Below, piece by piece: positions 30,384-39,266 of a DNA stretch of 40,112 nt. Numbering within the stretch: the stretch's first letter is position 1; the number at the start of each line of letters is the position of its first letter. The notes under the pieces were generated by a model. The model was not told the origin of the DNA and made no database searches. It saw nothing but the letters and a program-made list of their open reading frames with translations. The DNA lies in IMG/VR virus record IMGVR_UViG_3300045286_000056, positions 1-40,112 of that record. One strand, given 5' to 3'. A program made the position numbers and the translations under genes. Origin of the DNA: a virus.

Positions 30384-32120
30384 ATGACCTCTTCCCCACT
30401 CCTGCGAATGGACGAGCAGAACAACCTCAAAACCATGAACTTCGACGCCTGGGGCGGGCTCGAAGGCTTCCTGCGCGACACCTCCAACGGCGCGGGCGGC
30501 TATTCGACCATGAACCTGCTCAAGCGCATCCAGCCGTTCCTGGGCAAGGCGGTGGTCATGACCGCCACGGCGGTGAGCGAGCTGCCCTTCGAGATCGTGA
30601 AGGAAAACGGCGACGTGGTCGACAAGTCGGCCGATTGGCAGAACGAGATCGGTGGTCTGCCCAGCCCCAAGAAGTTTATCTACAACCTGGCATCCTCCCT
30701 GTGCGGCGGCAAGGCATACGTTATCCCCGAATTCTCGGACGATGCCCAGCAGCACCTGATGCGCCTGCGCTACGTCGCGCCGCATACCGTTCTGCCGCTC
30801 ATCACCACGCAGGGCTTGCAGTGGTTCAGCCGCGCCTCGGACTACGGCAACGCCGGCATCTACTCCCCCATCACGCCCGCGCCCGGCAACCCGCAGGAGC
30901 CGCGCAAGAACCTGACGCCTGAGCAGATCGAGAATAGCATCCAGCTCTTCTATAACGGCCCGCTGAACCATGCCAAGCTGCTGGACATGACCATCTCCGC
31001 GCAGCAGAAGACCGAAGGCTACGATGGCCCGATGATGTATTTCTGGCTGCCGGACTCAGACATCGAGATCGGGCCTGCCAAGCAGTACCCGCTGGGCAAG
31101 GCAATCGCCGCCGCGCAGACCTTATCCAGCATGGACCAGACGGCGAAACTGCTGGCAGACCGCAACTTCGTGCCGGCGCAGCTCGTGAGCGCCAAGGGGA
31201 TGCCATCACCTAAAGACCGCGAGGTCACGGAGAACTGGCTGAACCGCTTCATGAAGGGCGCGTTCGAGACCTTTGCCAAGATCATCAATTCCGAAGCGGT
31301 GAGTGTGGTCAAGCTGGGCGCGGGCATGGAAGACCTGAAGGGCTCGTACAGCGAGATCAAGAAGGAGGCGCGCGAGGAGGTCGGCGCGGCCTTCGGCATC
31401 CCGGCCGGCATCTTCCTGTCCGACAAGGCCTACTCGCAGGAGATGGATGCGCTCATCCGCATCTGGTACTCGTCGGGCGAGTTCATCCTGATCTATCGCT
31501 GCATCGAGGACACCTTCGACACGCAGTTGTTGGAGCGCTGGGGCTATCACCTGCGCTTCCGACCCGAAACCTTAGACGCCTTCCAGGACGATGAGGCCAC
31601 GCGCATGAATGCCTTCAAGCTATGGGTCGAGAGCCGGCAGCGCCCGTCCATCGGCGCGCAATTGCTGGGCATGGAGCTGCCCGAGGGCATTGAGTTCTCC
31701 GAACTGGACGAGAACTTTGACAAGCCCGAGACCGTGCTGCCCATCGCGCCGGGGTTCAATCCCGGCCTGCCTCCGGGCGAAGCGCCGCCCAAGGGCGTGC
31801 AGGAGGGCGAGCAAGCGCCTGCACCTGCACCCGAGAAGAAGCCGATGACCATGACGCCCGACATGCAGAAGGACGTCGTGCTGTGGCGGCAGATGGCTCA
31901 GCGCTTCTATCGCAAGGGCAAGCCGTTGCCGATTGACTTCGAGTGCAAGGCGCTGCCGGAGGAGATGGCCGCGCCCATCCGCGCAAAGCTGGCGGCAGCG
32001 CAGGACGAGCTGGCGATCGTCAAGGCGTTCGAGATCACGACCTCGGATGTGCTGGTGGACTCGGAGGGGCTGTTCCGGGTCGCGGCGGCATTGGAGAAAC
32101 TGGCCGATAGCCATGATTGA
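30384..32120 (+). CDS. Portal protein
   Basis: 578 residues. The ATG at 30384 is preceded by AAGGATC; an ATG at 30363 overlaps the terminase gene. Homology pattern of HK97/SPP1-type portals: GYSTMNLLKRIQPFLGKAVVMTATAVSELPFEIV near the start, a long central alpha/beta region, then EEVGAAFGIPAGIFLSDKAYS and the C-terminal Pro-rich, helical end. It forms the dodecameric gate for DNA. 8-bp overlap with the next gene. Confidence 0.85.
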   Translation: MTSSPLLRMDEQNNLKTMNFDAWGGLEGFLRDTSNGAGGYSTMNLLKRIQPFLGKAVVMTATAVSELPFEIVKENGDVVDKSADWQNEIGGLPSPKKFIYNLASSLCGGKAYVIPEFSDDAQQHLMRLRYVAPHTVLPLITTQGLQWFSRASDYGNAGIYSPITPAPGNPQEPRKNLTPEQIENSIQLFYNGPLNHAKLLDMTISAQQKTEGYDGPMMYFWLPDSDIEIGPAKQYPLGKAIAAAQTLSSMDQTAKLLADRNFVPAQLVSAKGMPSPKDREVTENWLNRFMKGAFETFAKIINSEAVSVVKLGAGMEDLKGSYSEIKKEAREEVGAAFGIPAGIFLSDKAYSQEMDALIRIWYSSGEFILIYRCIEDTFDTQLLERWGYHLRFRPETLDAFQDDEATRMNAFKLWVESRQRPSIGAQLLGMELPEGIEFSELDENFDKPETVLPIAPGFNPGLPPGEAPPKGVQEGEQAPAPAPEKKPMTMTPDMQKDVVLWRQMAQRFYRKGKPLPIDFECKALPEEMAAPIRAKLAAAQDELAIVKAFEITTSDVLVDSEGLFRVAAALEKLADSHD

Positions 32121-32817
32121 CCGCTCCGAGATCGTGCGCCTGACCGTGCAGGCCATCCCGCAGGTGCTGCCCCACCTGAAGGGCCGCGCGCTGGCGTTCG
32201 TGTTCAATCTCGACCCGGCCTACAAGACGCAGGAGTTCTTTCAATCGACGGTCGAACACCTGATCACGCAGGTCTACAACGGCAATATGGGCGGGCAGTT
32301 CATCGACATCATGTTCTCGCTCATCTCGGGGCAGATTTACGACGCCTATGTGCAGGCATGGGAAGACGACGGCAACACGCTGGACATGCCCGACTACCTG
32401 CTGGCCTCCGAGCGGCAGGCGGTGGTGGACCAGCAGGATTATGTGCAGGCGTTCTACAACGATATCGTGGATGCCCGCATCGACGGGACGGGCGCCCCGA
32501 CCGACCGCGCCGCGCTGTGGGCGAACAGATGGACGGAAGCCTACAACGAGGCGGTGCGGCTGATCGTGGTCAACTCGGGCGGCAAGCTGCAATGGCAGAT
32601 GGGCGCGACCGAGGAGCATTGCGATACCTGCGCGGCGCTGGACGGCCTCGTGGCGTATGCAAGCGAATGGGAGGATGCCGGGGTGAGGCCGCAGAACGCT
32701 CCCAATTCGACGCTGCAATGCGGCGGCTGGCGCTGCGACTGCTCCCTGCAACCTACAGACAAGCGCAAGACGGCGAACGCGCTGGACCGCATACTGGAGG
32801 CGATTACCAATGGCTGA
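32113..32817 (+). CDS. MuF-like minor head protein
   Basis: 234 residues. The C-terminal portion EEHCDTCAALDGLV...WEDAGVRPQNAP...LQCGGWRCDCSLQ is the Cys-rich ending of phage Mu gpF-like head morphogenesis proteins. The rest is helical. It follows the portal with an 8-bp overlap, the standard order. It is probably packaged inside the head or helps head assembly. Confidence 0.72.
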   Translation: MIDRSEIVRLTVQAIPQVLPHLKGRALAFVFNLDPAYKTQEFFQSTVEHLITQVYNGNMGGQFIDIMFSLISGQIYDAYVQAWEDDGNTLDMPDYLLASERQAVVDQQDYVQAFYNDIVDARIDGTGAPTDRAALWANRWTEAYNEAVRLIVVNSGGKLQWQMGATEEHCDTCAALDGLVAYASEWEDAGVRPQNAPNSTLQCGGWRCDCSLQPTDKRKTANALDRILEAITNG

Positions 32818-33190
32818 CAACCCCCGCATCGAGGTGCGCGGCGTGGAGAGCATCCAGGCAATGCTCAAGGAAATGCCCTACGGCACGCGGCGCATCGCGG
32901 CGCAGGCGGCGACCGATTATCTGATCGGCGACGATACGCACGGGCTGAAGCACTACCCGCCGCAGACGACGCAGATGTACACCCGCACGTACAACCTGCA
33001 ACGCGGCTGGGGGCGTTCGCAGGATGAGTACAACCCGGTCATCCGCAACGCCATGCCCTATGCGATGTTCGTGCCGCGCTGGAAGAAGTACGGCTGGCGC
33101 GAGTGGATGGAAGTCATCGAGACGAACACCGCCGGGGCGATCCGGCACGCGCAGGCGATGGTCAATCAATACCTGGACAAATGGAGATAA
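32810..33190 (+). CDS. HK97 gp10-like head-tail or head closure protein
   Basis: 126 residues, overlapping the MuF-like gene by 8 bp. A helix at the N-terminus (ESIQAMLKEMPYGTRRIAAQAATDYL), then a beta region with a MPYAMFV turn and a C-terminal helix, typical of gp10-like proteins. The next expected gene would be the protease and capsid, but the ferritin and sugar cassette intervenes. Confidence 0.6.
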   Translation: MADNPRIEVRGVESIQAMLKEMPYGTRRIAAQAATDYLIGDDTHGLKHYPPQTTQMYTRTYNLQRGWGRSQDEYNPVIRNAMPYAMFVPRWKKYGWREWMEVIETNTAGAIRHAQAMVNQYLDKWR

Positions 33191-33191
33191 C

Positions 33192-33683
33192 ATGACAACG
33201 ATGGATCTGCTGCAGGAACAATTCAACAAGGAACGCATGAACGCCCAGGTATACGAGAGCTTTGCTAACTGCCTGGAGAGCTACAACTGGCCCGGCTTCG
33301 CGGCGTGGATGAGGAAGGCGAGCGCGGACGAACTGACGCACGCCGCGCGCTTCGCCGGGTATCTCATCGACCGCAACCAGAAGCCGATCTCGACCGCGCT
33401 GGAGGCGCCGCCCGAGATGAGCGGCGACAACCCCCTCCCCTTCTTCCAGGCTGCGCTGCAACTGGAGCAGGAGAACACCAAGAGCATCCTTGCTATCGAG
33501 GACCAATCGGATGCGGAGGATGACGAGCAAACCGACGTGTTCCTGTACTCGTGGGCGATCGCCGAGCAGACGAGATCGGAGCGCGAACTGGTGGATGCGC
33601 TGCTGGAATTGAACCGCGTAGGCCCGGACGGACTGATCATCTTAGACCGTGAGTATGGCGAGAGAGCAGCCGGTGGCGGGTGA
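33192..33683 (+). CDS. Ferritin
   Basis: 163 residues, the usual length of bacterial non-haem ferritin. By eye it aligns with E. coli FtnA along its whole length: NKERMNAQVYES (helix A), DELTHAARFAGYLIDRNQKPI (helix B), FFQAALQLEQENTKSI (helix C), WAIAEQTRSERELVDALLELN (helix D) and the end DREYG. Ferroxidase positions Glu47, His50 and Glu92 are conserved; the residue matching FtnA Glu17 is Gln19, which may weaken the site. It would store iron as a 24-subunit shell. The gene follows the head genes and leads the sugar cassette, whose radical SAM and RfbH-like enzymes need iron-sulfur clusters. Ribosome site GGAG. Confidence 0.86.
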   Translation: MTTMDLLQEQFNKERMNAQVYESFANCLESYNWPGFAAWMRKASADELTHAARFAGYLIDRNQKPISTALEAPPEMSGDNPLPFFQAALQLEQENTKSILAIEDQSDAEDDEQTDVFLYSWAIAEQTRSERELVDALLELNRVGPDGLIILDREYGERAAGGG

Positions 33684-33880
33684 TAGATATTCTGTATGCT
33701 GTTTACACTGATTTAAGACCACCTTGGCGTACTATGCGACTTAGTAATGTTCCCGTTATTGGAGATGTAATAATTCACGATTATGAAAAATATATTGTTG
33801 TTTCTCGTTTTTTCGATGATGGGGGACTTGTTATTGTCATAAAATTAGATCAGGAATATAAGAAAGCAGGCGGAGGGTGA
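33680..33880 (+). CDS. AT-rich moron-like small protein
   Basis: 66 residues from a GTG start overlapping the ferritin end and in turn overlapping the SDR start. GC content is about 36% by hand count, far below the flanking genes, with codons such as ATA and TTA that are rare elsewhere. The protein is beta-rich (VPVIGDVIIHDYEKYIVVSRFFDDGGLVIVIK), possibly a small barrel. The base composition indicates recent transfer. Function unknown. Confidence 0.6.
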   Translation: MIDILYAVYTDLRPPWRTMRLSNVPVIGDVIIHDYEKYIVVSRFFDDGGLVIVIKLDQEYKKAGGG

Positions 33881-34542
33881 TCGCCCTCGTAACCGGCGGA
33901 ACGCGGGGGATTGGGTTTGCCATCGACGCTGCCCTCTCTGCGGCAGGCTACGCGGTCTCGGGCATCGGGCGGAAGACGGGCGACCTATCCAAGCGGCATG
34001 AGCGCCACGATATCATCCAGGATGTCATTGAGCTATATGGCGGCCTCGATGTCCTGGTGAACTGCGCGGGCGCGCAATCCTTCCACAAGGCAACTGAATA
34101 TCCTGCAACCGAATGGGATTACGAGCTGGCGCTGATGCTGACCGCGCCCTTCGAACTGTCCCAGCAGGCGGCGAAGTGGATGCTCGCGCACGACGGCGGG
34201 CATATCGTCAACATCCTGAGCACATCGGCCTTCCAGGGCGCGCGCAACGTGGCGGGCTACGTGGCCGCCAAGCACGGGTTGCTGGGCGTCACGCGTGCCT
34301 GTGCGATCGAATGGGCGCCGAAGGTGCATGTCAACGCGGTCGCGCCGGGCCTGACCGACACGGATATGACGCGCGCCTATATCACACCCGAGCGCAGGGC
34401 GCTGCTGGAAAGTATCACGCCCGGCGGCCGCTTCTGCACACCGGAGGAGATCGCCGCGGCGGTGGTGTTCTTGGTGGGTTCGACGGCGATCTACGGGCAG
34501 GTCATCACGGTGGACAACGGCTGGATGGTGAAGAATGGCTGA
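33877..34542 (+). CDS. Short-chain dehydrogenase/reductase
   Basis: 221 residues, GTG start overlapping the moron gene. Nucleotide-binding TGGTRGIG (6-13), NCAG (about 63-66), catalytic Ser in ILSTSAFQ and YVAAK (Tyr and Lys) are all present. It is a classical SDR, likely reducing a keto group of a sugar or a small intermediate in the pathway. The sequence resembles FabG-type enzymes rather than extended SDRs. 8-bp overlap with the radical SAM gene. Confidence 0.85.
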   Translation: MIALVTGGTRGIGFAIDAALSAAGYAVSGIGRKTGDLSKRHERHDIIQDVIELYGGLDVLVNCAGAQSFHKATEYPATEWDYELALMLTAPFELSQQAAKWMLAHDGGHIVNILSTSAFQGARNVAGYVAAKHGLLGVTRACAIEWAPKVHVNAVAPGLTDTDMTRAYITPERRALLESITPGGRFCTPEEIAAAVVFLVGSTAIYGQVITVDNGWMVKNG

Positions 34543-35539
34543 CATCATCCAGGCACGAGACCTGCGCGGCGCGCGCACGGAGCGGCTGATCGATAGTGTG
34601 CCCTTGCCCGCGCCGTGGACGATGTTCATCGAGCCGACCAACGCCTGCAACTACCGCTGCCAGTACTGCCCCACCGGGCACCCTGATTTGCTGACACAGG
34701 TCGGGCGGCGCGTCACGCTCATGCGCTGGGAATTGTTCACGAAGGTCGTGGACGATATGAAGCAGTTCCCGCGCAAGTGCAAGATGGTGAACCTGTACAA
34801 GGACGGCGAATCTCTCATCCATCCGCAGTTCATCGAGATGGTGCAGTACCTGAAGAGGGCGGATGTGACCGAGCGCATCTGGCTCAAGACCAACGGGCAG
34901 CTATTGAAGCCCGAGTTGAACGAGCAACTGATATCGTGCGGCCTGGATATGATCGGCGTGAGTGTGCAGGCGCCGAGCGCCCAGGGTTTCTATGAAATCG
35001 CAGGAGTGAGGATCGACTATGAACACTATCGTGATGGCGTTCTGGATCTGTACCGTCGAAGCCGGGGCACGCCTACTCGCATTAGTGCCAAGATCGCGGA
35101 TGTCGGGCAGAGCGAGGGAGAGAAGCGGCGGTTCATCAACGACTTCGAGGACCGATGTGATGCGATTGCCGTTGAAGGACTTCATGGATGGGCATCTAGT
35201 GACGCTTACGACTTCAGGCTCGGAACCGACCAGTCCTTCGACGGCTCCCCGCGCACGGCGAAAATCGCCTGCCCGCTCGTCCTCTATATGCTCACCGTCA
35301 ACGCAAACGGCGATATCTCCGTATGTAACGACGACTGGCAGCATACCCACCAAATCGGAAATGCGGCACACATGGGACTGATGGACATCTGGCGCGGCGA
35401 ACGGCTCAAGCAGTTCCGCATGACGCACCTGCTGGGGCACCGCGCAGAGCTCGCGGCCTGCGGGACCTGTGATTACGTCCAGGCGCTGCCGGACAATATC
35501 GACGCCGACCGCGCATCCTACATCGAGAGGCTGCGATGA
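34535..35539 (+). CDS. Radical SAM/SPASM enzyme
   Basis: 334 residues. CNYRCQYC (Cys38, Cys42, Cys45) is the [4Fe-4S] motif of radical SAM proteins. The C-terminal region has KIACPLVLYMLTVNANGDISVCNDDW and a later CGTC, a SPASM-type auxiliary cluster region. It makes a radical for a difficult reaction on a sugar, peptide or other substrate. In bacteria such enzymes occur within O-antigen clusters. 4-bp overlap with the methyltransferase. Substrate unknown. Confidence 0.85.
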   Translation: MADIIQARDLRGARTERLIDSVPLPAPWTMFIEPTNACNYRCQYCPTGHPDLLTQVGRRVTLMRWELFTKVVDDMKQFPRKCKMVNLYKDGESLIHPQFIEMVQYLKRADVTERIWLKTNGQLLKPELNEQLISCGLDMIGVSVQAPSAQGFYEIAGVRIDYEHYRDGVLDLYRRSRGTPTRISAKIADVGQSEGEKRRFINDFEDRCDAIAVEGLHGWASSDAYDFRLGTDQSFDGSPRTAKIACPLVLYMLTVNANGDISVCNDDWQHTHQIGNAAHMGLMDIWRGERLKQFRMTHLLGHRAELAACGTCDYVQALPDNIDADRASYIERLR

Positions 35540-36543
35540 GACCCTGCCCCGTCTGCGAATCCTACATGCGCATCGAGTCCTTCCGGTCGCAATTCCACGT
35601 GCCGGACGGCTGGCCCCTGCCCGACGAGATCATCTGGTATGACTGCCTGGAGTGCGGGATGATCTTCGGCGATGGCGACTTCGACCAGGAGATGCTGGAC
35701 CGCTATTATCGGCAGTATTATGGCTACGGCATCAACGGGCCGGACAACATCGAGAGATTGAAGCGGGACGCGGCGCGCATCGAGGGTTGGGTGAGCTCCA
35801 AGCAGGCGCGCATCCTGGACTTCGGCGGCGCGGGCGACGACGGGCGCAGCCTGATCGTCGACCATTTTCAGCGAGTCGGCTATACAGACGCCCATTGCAC
35901 CGGGCCGAATGAACCTCTGCCGCAGGACTGTGACTTGATCTATGCCTCGCATGTGCTGGAGCACATCTACGACCTGCCGCACGTCATGACGCGGCTGGGT
36001 CAGGCGCTGAAGCCGGAAGGCGTGCTGGTCGTGGACATCCCGGAGGCGGCGGGCATCCTGCTCCACTGGCAGAAGGCCATCCTGGACTACAACACCAAGC
36101 ACATCAACCACTTCACGATCCGCACCATGCTGGACCTGCTGCACCGCTATGGGTTCGAGCTGGTGGACCATCGCGACTACACTCTGGAGGGTGCGCCGTG
36201 TGTGCAATTCGTCTGCAAGCGCCTGGACATTGCGGAAGAGGCGCGGCGGCATATCGAAGCGCGGGCGGACGAGACGCTGGCGAAGCTGGCGCCGTACAGC
36301 GGGCCGGTCAACCTGTGGGGGCTGAACGACCGCGTTTGGAGCATCATCGACCGCACGCGCCTGGACGTGCTGAACTACATTGACAATGACCCGGCCTATC
36401 GCGGTCAGACGTACCGGGGCAAGCCGGTGCTGGAGCGGCCGGACAACGATGCGCCGATCCTGATTATCTGCCAGGGACAGGGCGGGCGGCTGGTTGCGAA
36501 CATCAAGAAATGGGGCATCCAGAACAAGGTGGTGGAGATATGA
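35536..36543 (+). CDS. Sugar C-methyltransferase-like protein
   Basis: 335 residues, ATGA overlap. An N-terminal zinc-binding segment (CPVCESYM, later YDCLECGMIF), a central SAM domain with ILDFGGAGDDG and LIYASHVLEHI, and a C-terminal Rossmann-like part (VNLWGLNDRVWSIIDRT ... GKPVLE). This three-part plan matches NDP-hexose C-methyltransferases that put a methyl group on a ketosugar. It fits a pathway for a branched deoxysugar. Confidence 0.75.
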   Translation: MRPCPVCESYMRIESFRSQFHVPDGWPLPDEIIWYDCLECGMIFGDGDFDQEMLDRYYRQYYGYGINGPDNIERLKRDAARIEGWVSSKQARILDFGGAGDDGRSLIVDHFQRVGYTDAHCTGPNEPLPQDCDLIYASHVLEHIYDLPHVMTRLGQALKPEGVLVVDIPEAAGILLHWQKAILDYNTKHINHFTIRTMLDLLHRYGFELVDHRDYTLEGAPCVQFVCKRLDIAEEARRHIEARADETLAKLAPYSGPVNLWGLNDRVWSIIDRTRLDVLNYIDNDPAYRGQTYRGKPVLERPDNDAPILIICQGQGGRLVANIKKWGIQNKVVEI

Positions 36544-37049
36544 GAATCGCAGATGCGATCTGGAAGCGCGTCGCGCAGGAATGCGATACCGTCTTCTATC
36601 TGCCCGGAGGAGGGTCGTCTCACCTGGTGGATGCGCTCGGGCAGAGCGGGCTGCGCGCAGTCGCCTGCCTGCATGAGCAGGGAGCGGGCTACGCGGCGGT
36701 CGGGTACGCGCAGATCCACGGCTTCGGCGTGTGCTGCGTGACGAGCGGGCCTGGCGCGACCAATGCCATGACGCCCTGCCTAGCGGCGTGGGTCGACTCG
36801 GTTCCGGTGCTGTTCATCTCCGGGCAGGTGCGCACGGATTGGTTGGCACTGCCGGGGATGCGCAGCAGAGGGACGCAGGAAGCGCCGACGATCGAGTTAA
36901 TTATGTCAATCACTAAGTTTGCATATCAGCCGTTTGGAGGCGGTGACAGCTTACCAGGCTTGGAAGATGCAATCAGGATTTGTAAAATAGCGCGCTTCGG
37001 CCCGGTGTGGCTGGACGTGCCGCAGGATGTGCAGGCCGCCAATGTATAA
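36540..37049 (+). CDS. TPP enzyme, N-terminal (PYR) half
   Basis: 169 residues, ATGA overlap. Contains the pyrimidine-binding domain of acetolactate-synthase-like enzymes, with catalytic Glu46 in CLHEQGAGYAAVGYAQ and VTSGPGATNA. It ends soon after GPVWLDVPQDVQ, where the domain normally continues through a linker. The next gene supplies the rest in a +1 frame, overlapping by 8 bp. Either a natural two-subunit enzyme or a recent frameshift split. Confidence 0.8.
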   Translation: MRIADAIWKRVAQECDTVFYLPGGGSSHLVDALGQSGLRAVACLHEQGAGYAAVGYAQIHGFGVCCVTSGPGATNAMTPCLAAWVDSVPVLFISGQVRTDWLALPGMRSRGTQEAPTIELIMSITKFAYQPFGGGDSLPGLEDAIRICKIARFGPVWLDVPQDVQAANV

Positions 37050-38145
37050 GCCGTGTGTACTCATCGGCAACGGCATCCGCGGCAACACTGCGCTAATCGA
37101 CCATCTGTGCAGCCTGAATATTCCGGTGCTCACGACCTGGATGGGTGCGGACTTGATCGCCGAGGACAACCCAACATTCTGTGGGCGGCCGGGGATATTG
37201 GGGCAGCGCGCCGCCAACATCATCCAGCAGAAGGCGACGCATTTCTTCGCCTTCGGAGCGCGGCTGGACGGCGAGCAGGTCTTTTACAACTACGACAAGT
37301 TTGCGCCTCACGCCGAGAAATATATCTATGATATGGACCCGATGGAGTTCAAGAAGTTCCCGCCCGATTGGACAGCGCTGGGCGACAAGAACGGCAGCTA
37401 TACACCGGATGCGGCCGACCCTGTCTGGCTCGCCTGGTGCCGCGCCTTGTACTGCCGCTTCCGGGGAGAGCTGGACGAGGTGAGCGCAGGCAAGTATGTA
37501 GATCCGTTCACGCTGGTGCGCCTATTATCGGAATACAGTCTCCCCACTGACGTGTTCGCCATTGGCTCATCGGGCAACGCGCCGACCGCCTTCTTCCAAT
37601 CCTTCAAGGTGAAGCAGGGGCAGCGCATCCACAACTGCTGCACCATCGGCGCGATGGGCGCGGACATCCCGATGGCGCTCGGCTCGGCACTGGCCTCGGG
37701 GCGGCGCACCATCTGCGTGACGGGCGACGGCGGCTTCCAGCTCAACACGCAGGAGCTGGAAACGATCCGGCGACTACACTTGCCCATTATCTTCTTCGTG
37801 TTGAACAATAACGGCTATGCCTCGATCCGCAACAATCAGAAGCTGCGTTTCGGGCGCGTGACGGGCGCAGACCCCAAGTCAGGGCTGACCCTGCCGAGAT
37901 TGGAGGATATCGCAGACGGCTATCGCATCGTCTATGATAGGTTGTGGGGCAGGGACCTGCCGCGCTTCGAGCGCTGCTTCGACTTCGCGCCCAAGATCGT
38001 GGAGGTGATGTGCGACCCGGATTGGGTGCAGTATCCGCGGGCGATGGCGCACATGCAGCCGGATGGCTCATTTCTCAATGATGACATGGCCGACATGACG
38101 CCCAAGATTGACGACCTGCAAGAACTGATGGAGTGGGACGGGTGA
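37042..38145 (+). CDS. TPP enzyme, central and C-terminal (PP) halves
   Basis: 367 residues from the ATG at 37042, which shares 8 bp with the previous gene's end. Begins YKPCVLIGNGIRGN, the start of the central domain, and carries the diphosphate-magnesium motif GDGGFQLNTQELETIRRLHLPIIFFVLNNNGY (Gly228-Asp229-Gly230 and the Asn run). Together with the PYR half it would make a complete enzyme of about 536 residues that acts on 2-keto acids, for example adding a two-carbon unit to a ketosugar (YerE-like). The usual long linker between the halves is missing. Confidence 0.8.
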   Translation: MYKPCVLIGNGIRGNTALIDHLCSLNIPVLTTWMGADLIAEDNPTFCGRPGILGQRAANIIQQKATHFFAFGARLDGEQVFYNYDKFAPHAEKYIYDMDPMEFKKFPPDWTALGDKNGSYTPDAADPVWLAWCRALYCRFRGELDEVSAGKYVDPFTLVRLLSEYSLPTDVFAIGSSGNAPTAFFQSFKVKQGQRIHNCCTIGAMGADIPMALGSALASGRRTICVTGDGGFQLNTQELETIRRLHLPIIFFVLNNNGYASIRNNQKLRFGRVTGADPKSGLTLPRLEDIADGYRIVYDRLWGRDLPRFERCFDFAPKIVEVMCDPDWVQYPRAMAHMQPDGSFLNDDMADMTPKIDDLQELMEWDG

Positions 38146-39266
38146 AGGTCCCTATCTCCGGGCAGGTCACGGGGCGCGAAGAGATCCGCAACGTTTTTCG
38201 CGTCGCGCTTTCCCAGCATTACGGCGGCGGGGAGTGGACAGACCTGTTCGAGCGCTTATTTGCAAAGTACATGGGCGCGCGCAATGCGGTGTTGTGCAAC
38301 AGCGGGTCATCGGCGAACCTGCTGGCGATGTCGGCCATCGAGCTGCCGCCCGGCTCAAAGGTGCTCACCAGCGCGGTCGGCTTCCCCACGACCGTCAATG
38401 CCATCATCCAGCGCGGCTTTACGCCCGTGTTCGTGGACGCCGACCCGCGCACGCTGAACCCGGTGGATGTGGAAATCGACCCCGGCGAGATCCGGGCGAT
38501 CATCCTGGCGCACACGCTGGGCAACCCCATCGACCTGACGCACTACGCGCAGTATCGCATCCCGATCATCGAGGATTGTTGCGATGCGGTCGGTAGTACC
38601 ATTCACGGGCGCTCGGTCGGGCGCGTCGGCATCATGAGCACCTATTCGTTTTATCCGGCGCACCACATGACGATGGGCGAGGGCGGGGCGGTCCTGACCG
38701 ACTCCCCCAAGCTCAAGCGCATCCTGGAATGTATGCGCGATTGGGGCCGGGACTGCTGGTGCGAGCCCGGCGAAGACAATACCTGTGGAGTGAGGTTCGA
38801 GCTGGACTATGATCACAAATACACCTACAGCCGTATCGGATACAATCTCAAGGCATCTGATTTTCAGGCTGCCGTGGGGGTCGCTCAGTTGGATCGGCTT
38901 TCAAGTTTCATTTCCAAACGGAAAGAGAATCACGCATATTATAAATATGCGCTGGAAGGGCTACCGATTGAAGTTGTGGAGGCAACCCCCGGAAGCGATC
39001 CGTCCTGGTTTGGTTTTGCATTTCTCACGCCCGAACGGAACCGGCTGGCTCGTTTTCTGGACACCAAAGGCATAGGCAATCGCCCGATCATGGGCGGCAA
39101 CCTGACGCGCCAGCCTGCCTATCGTGCCCTGGAGCATCACGTCATTAGCAGCCTGGACGGGGCGAACCGCATCCATGAGCAAGGCCTATGGATCGGCGTG
39201 TTTCCGGGCATCACGCGCGAGATGCAGGATTACGTCATCGAGGCATTTCATGAGTTCTTTGCGTAA
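38142..39266 (+). CDS. RfbH-type PLP/iron-sulfur 3-dehydrase
   Basis: 374 residues, GTG start. The sequence STYSFYPAHHMTMGEGG carries His174 where DegT aminotransferases have the PLP lysine, the mark of CDP-4-keto-6-deoxyglucose 3-dehydrase (E1/RfbH) and ColD. CMRDWGRDCWCEPGEDNTCG and YDHKYTYSRIGYNLKASDFQAAVGVAQL are strongly RfbH-like, and the Cys cluster suggests a [2Fe-2S] site as in E1. It removes the C3 hydroxyl of a 4-keto-6-deoxysugar to give a 3,6-dideoxysugar. The normal partner reductase is not found, so a host reductase would be needed. Confidence 0.85.
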   Translation: MKVPISGQVTGREEIRNVFRVALSQHYGGGEWTDLFERLFAKYMGARNAVLCNSGSSANLLAMSAIELPPGSKVLTSAVGFPTTVNAIIQRGFTPVFVDADPRTLNPVDVEIDPGEIRAIILAHTLGNPIDLTHYAQYRIPIIEDCCDAVGSTIHGRSVGRVGIMSTYSFYPAHHMTMGEGGAVLTDSPKLKRILECMRDWGRDCWCEPGEDNTCGVRFELDYDHKYTYSRIGYNLKASDFQAAVGVAQLDRLSSFISKRKENHAYYKYALEGLPIEVVEATPGSDPSWFGFAFLTPERNRLARFLDTKGIGNRPIMGGNLTRQPAYRALEHHVISSLDGANRIHEQGLWIGVFPGITREMQDYVIEAFHEFFA

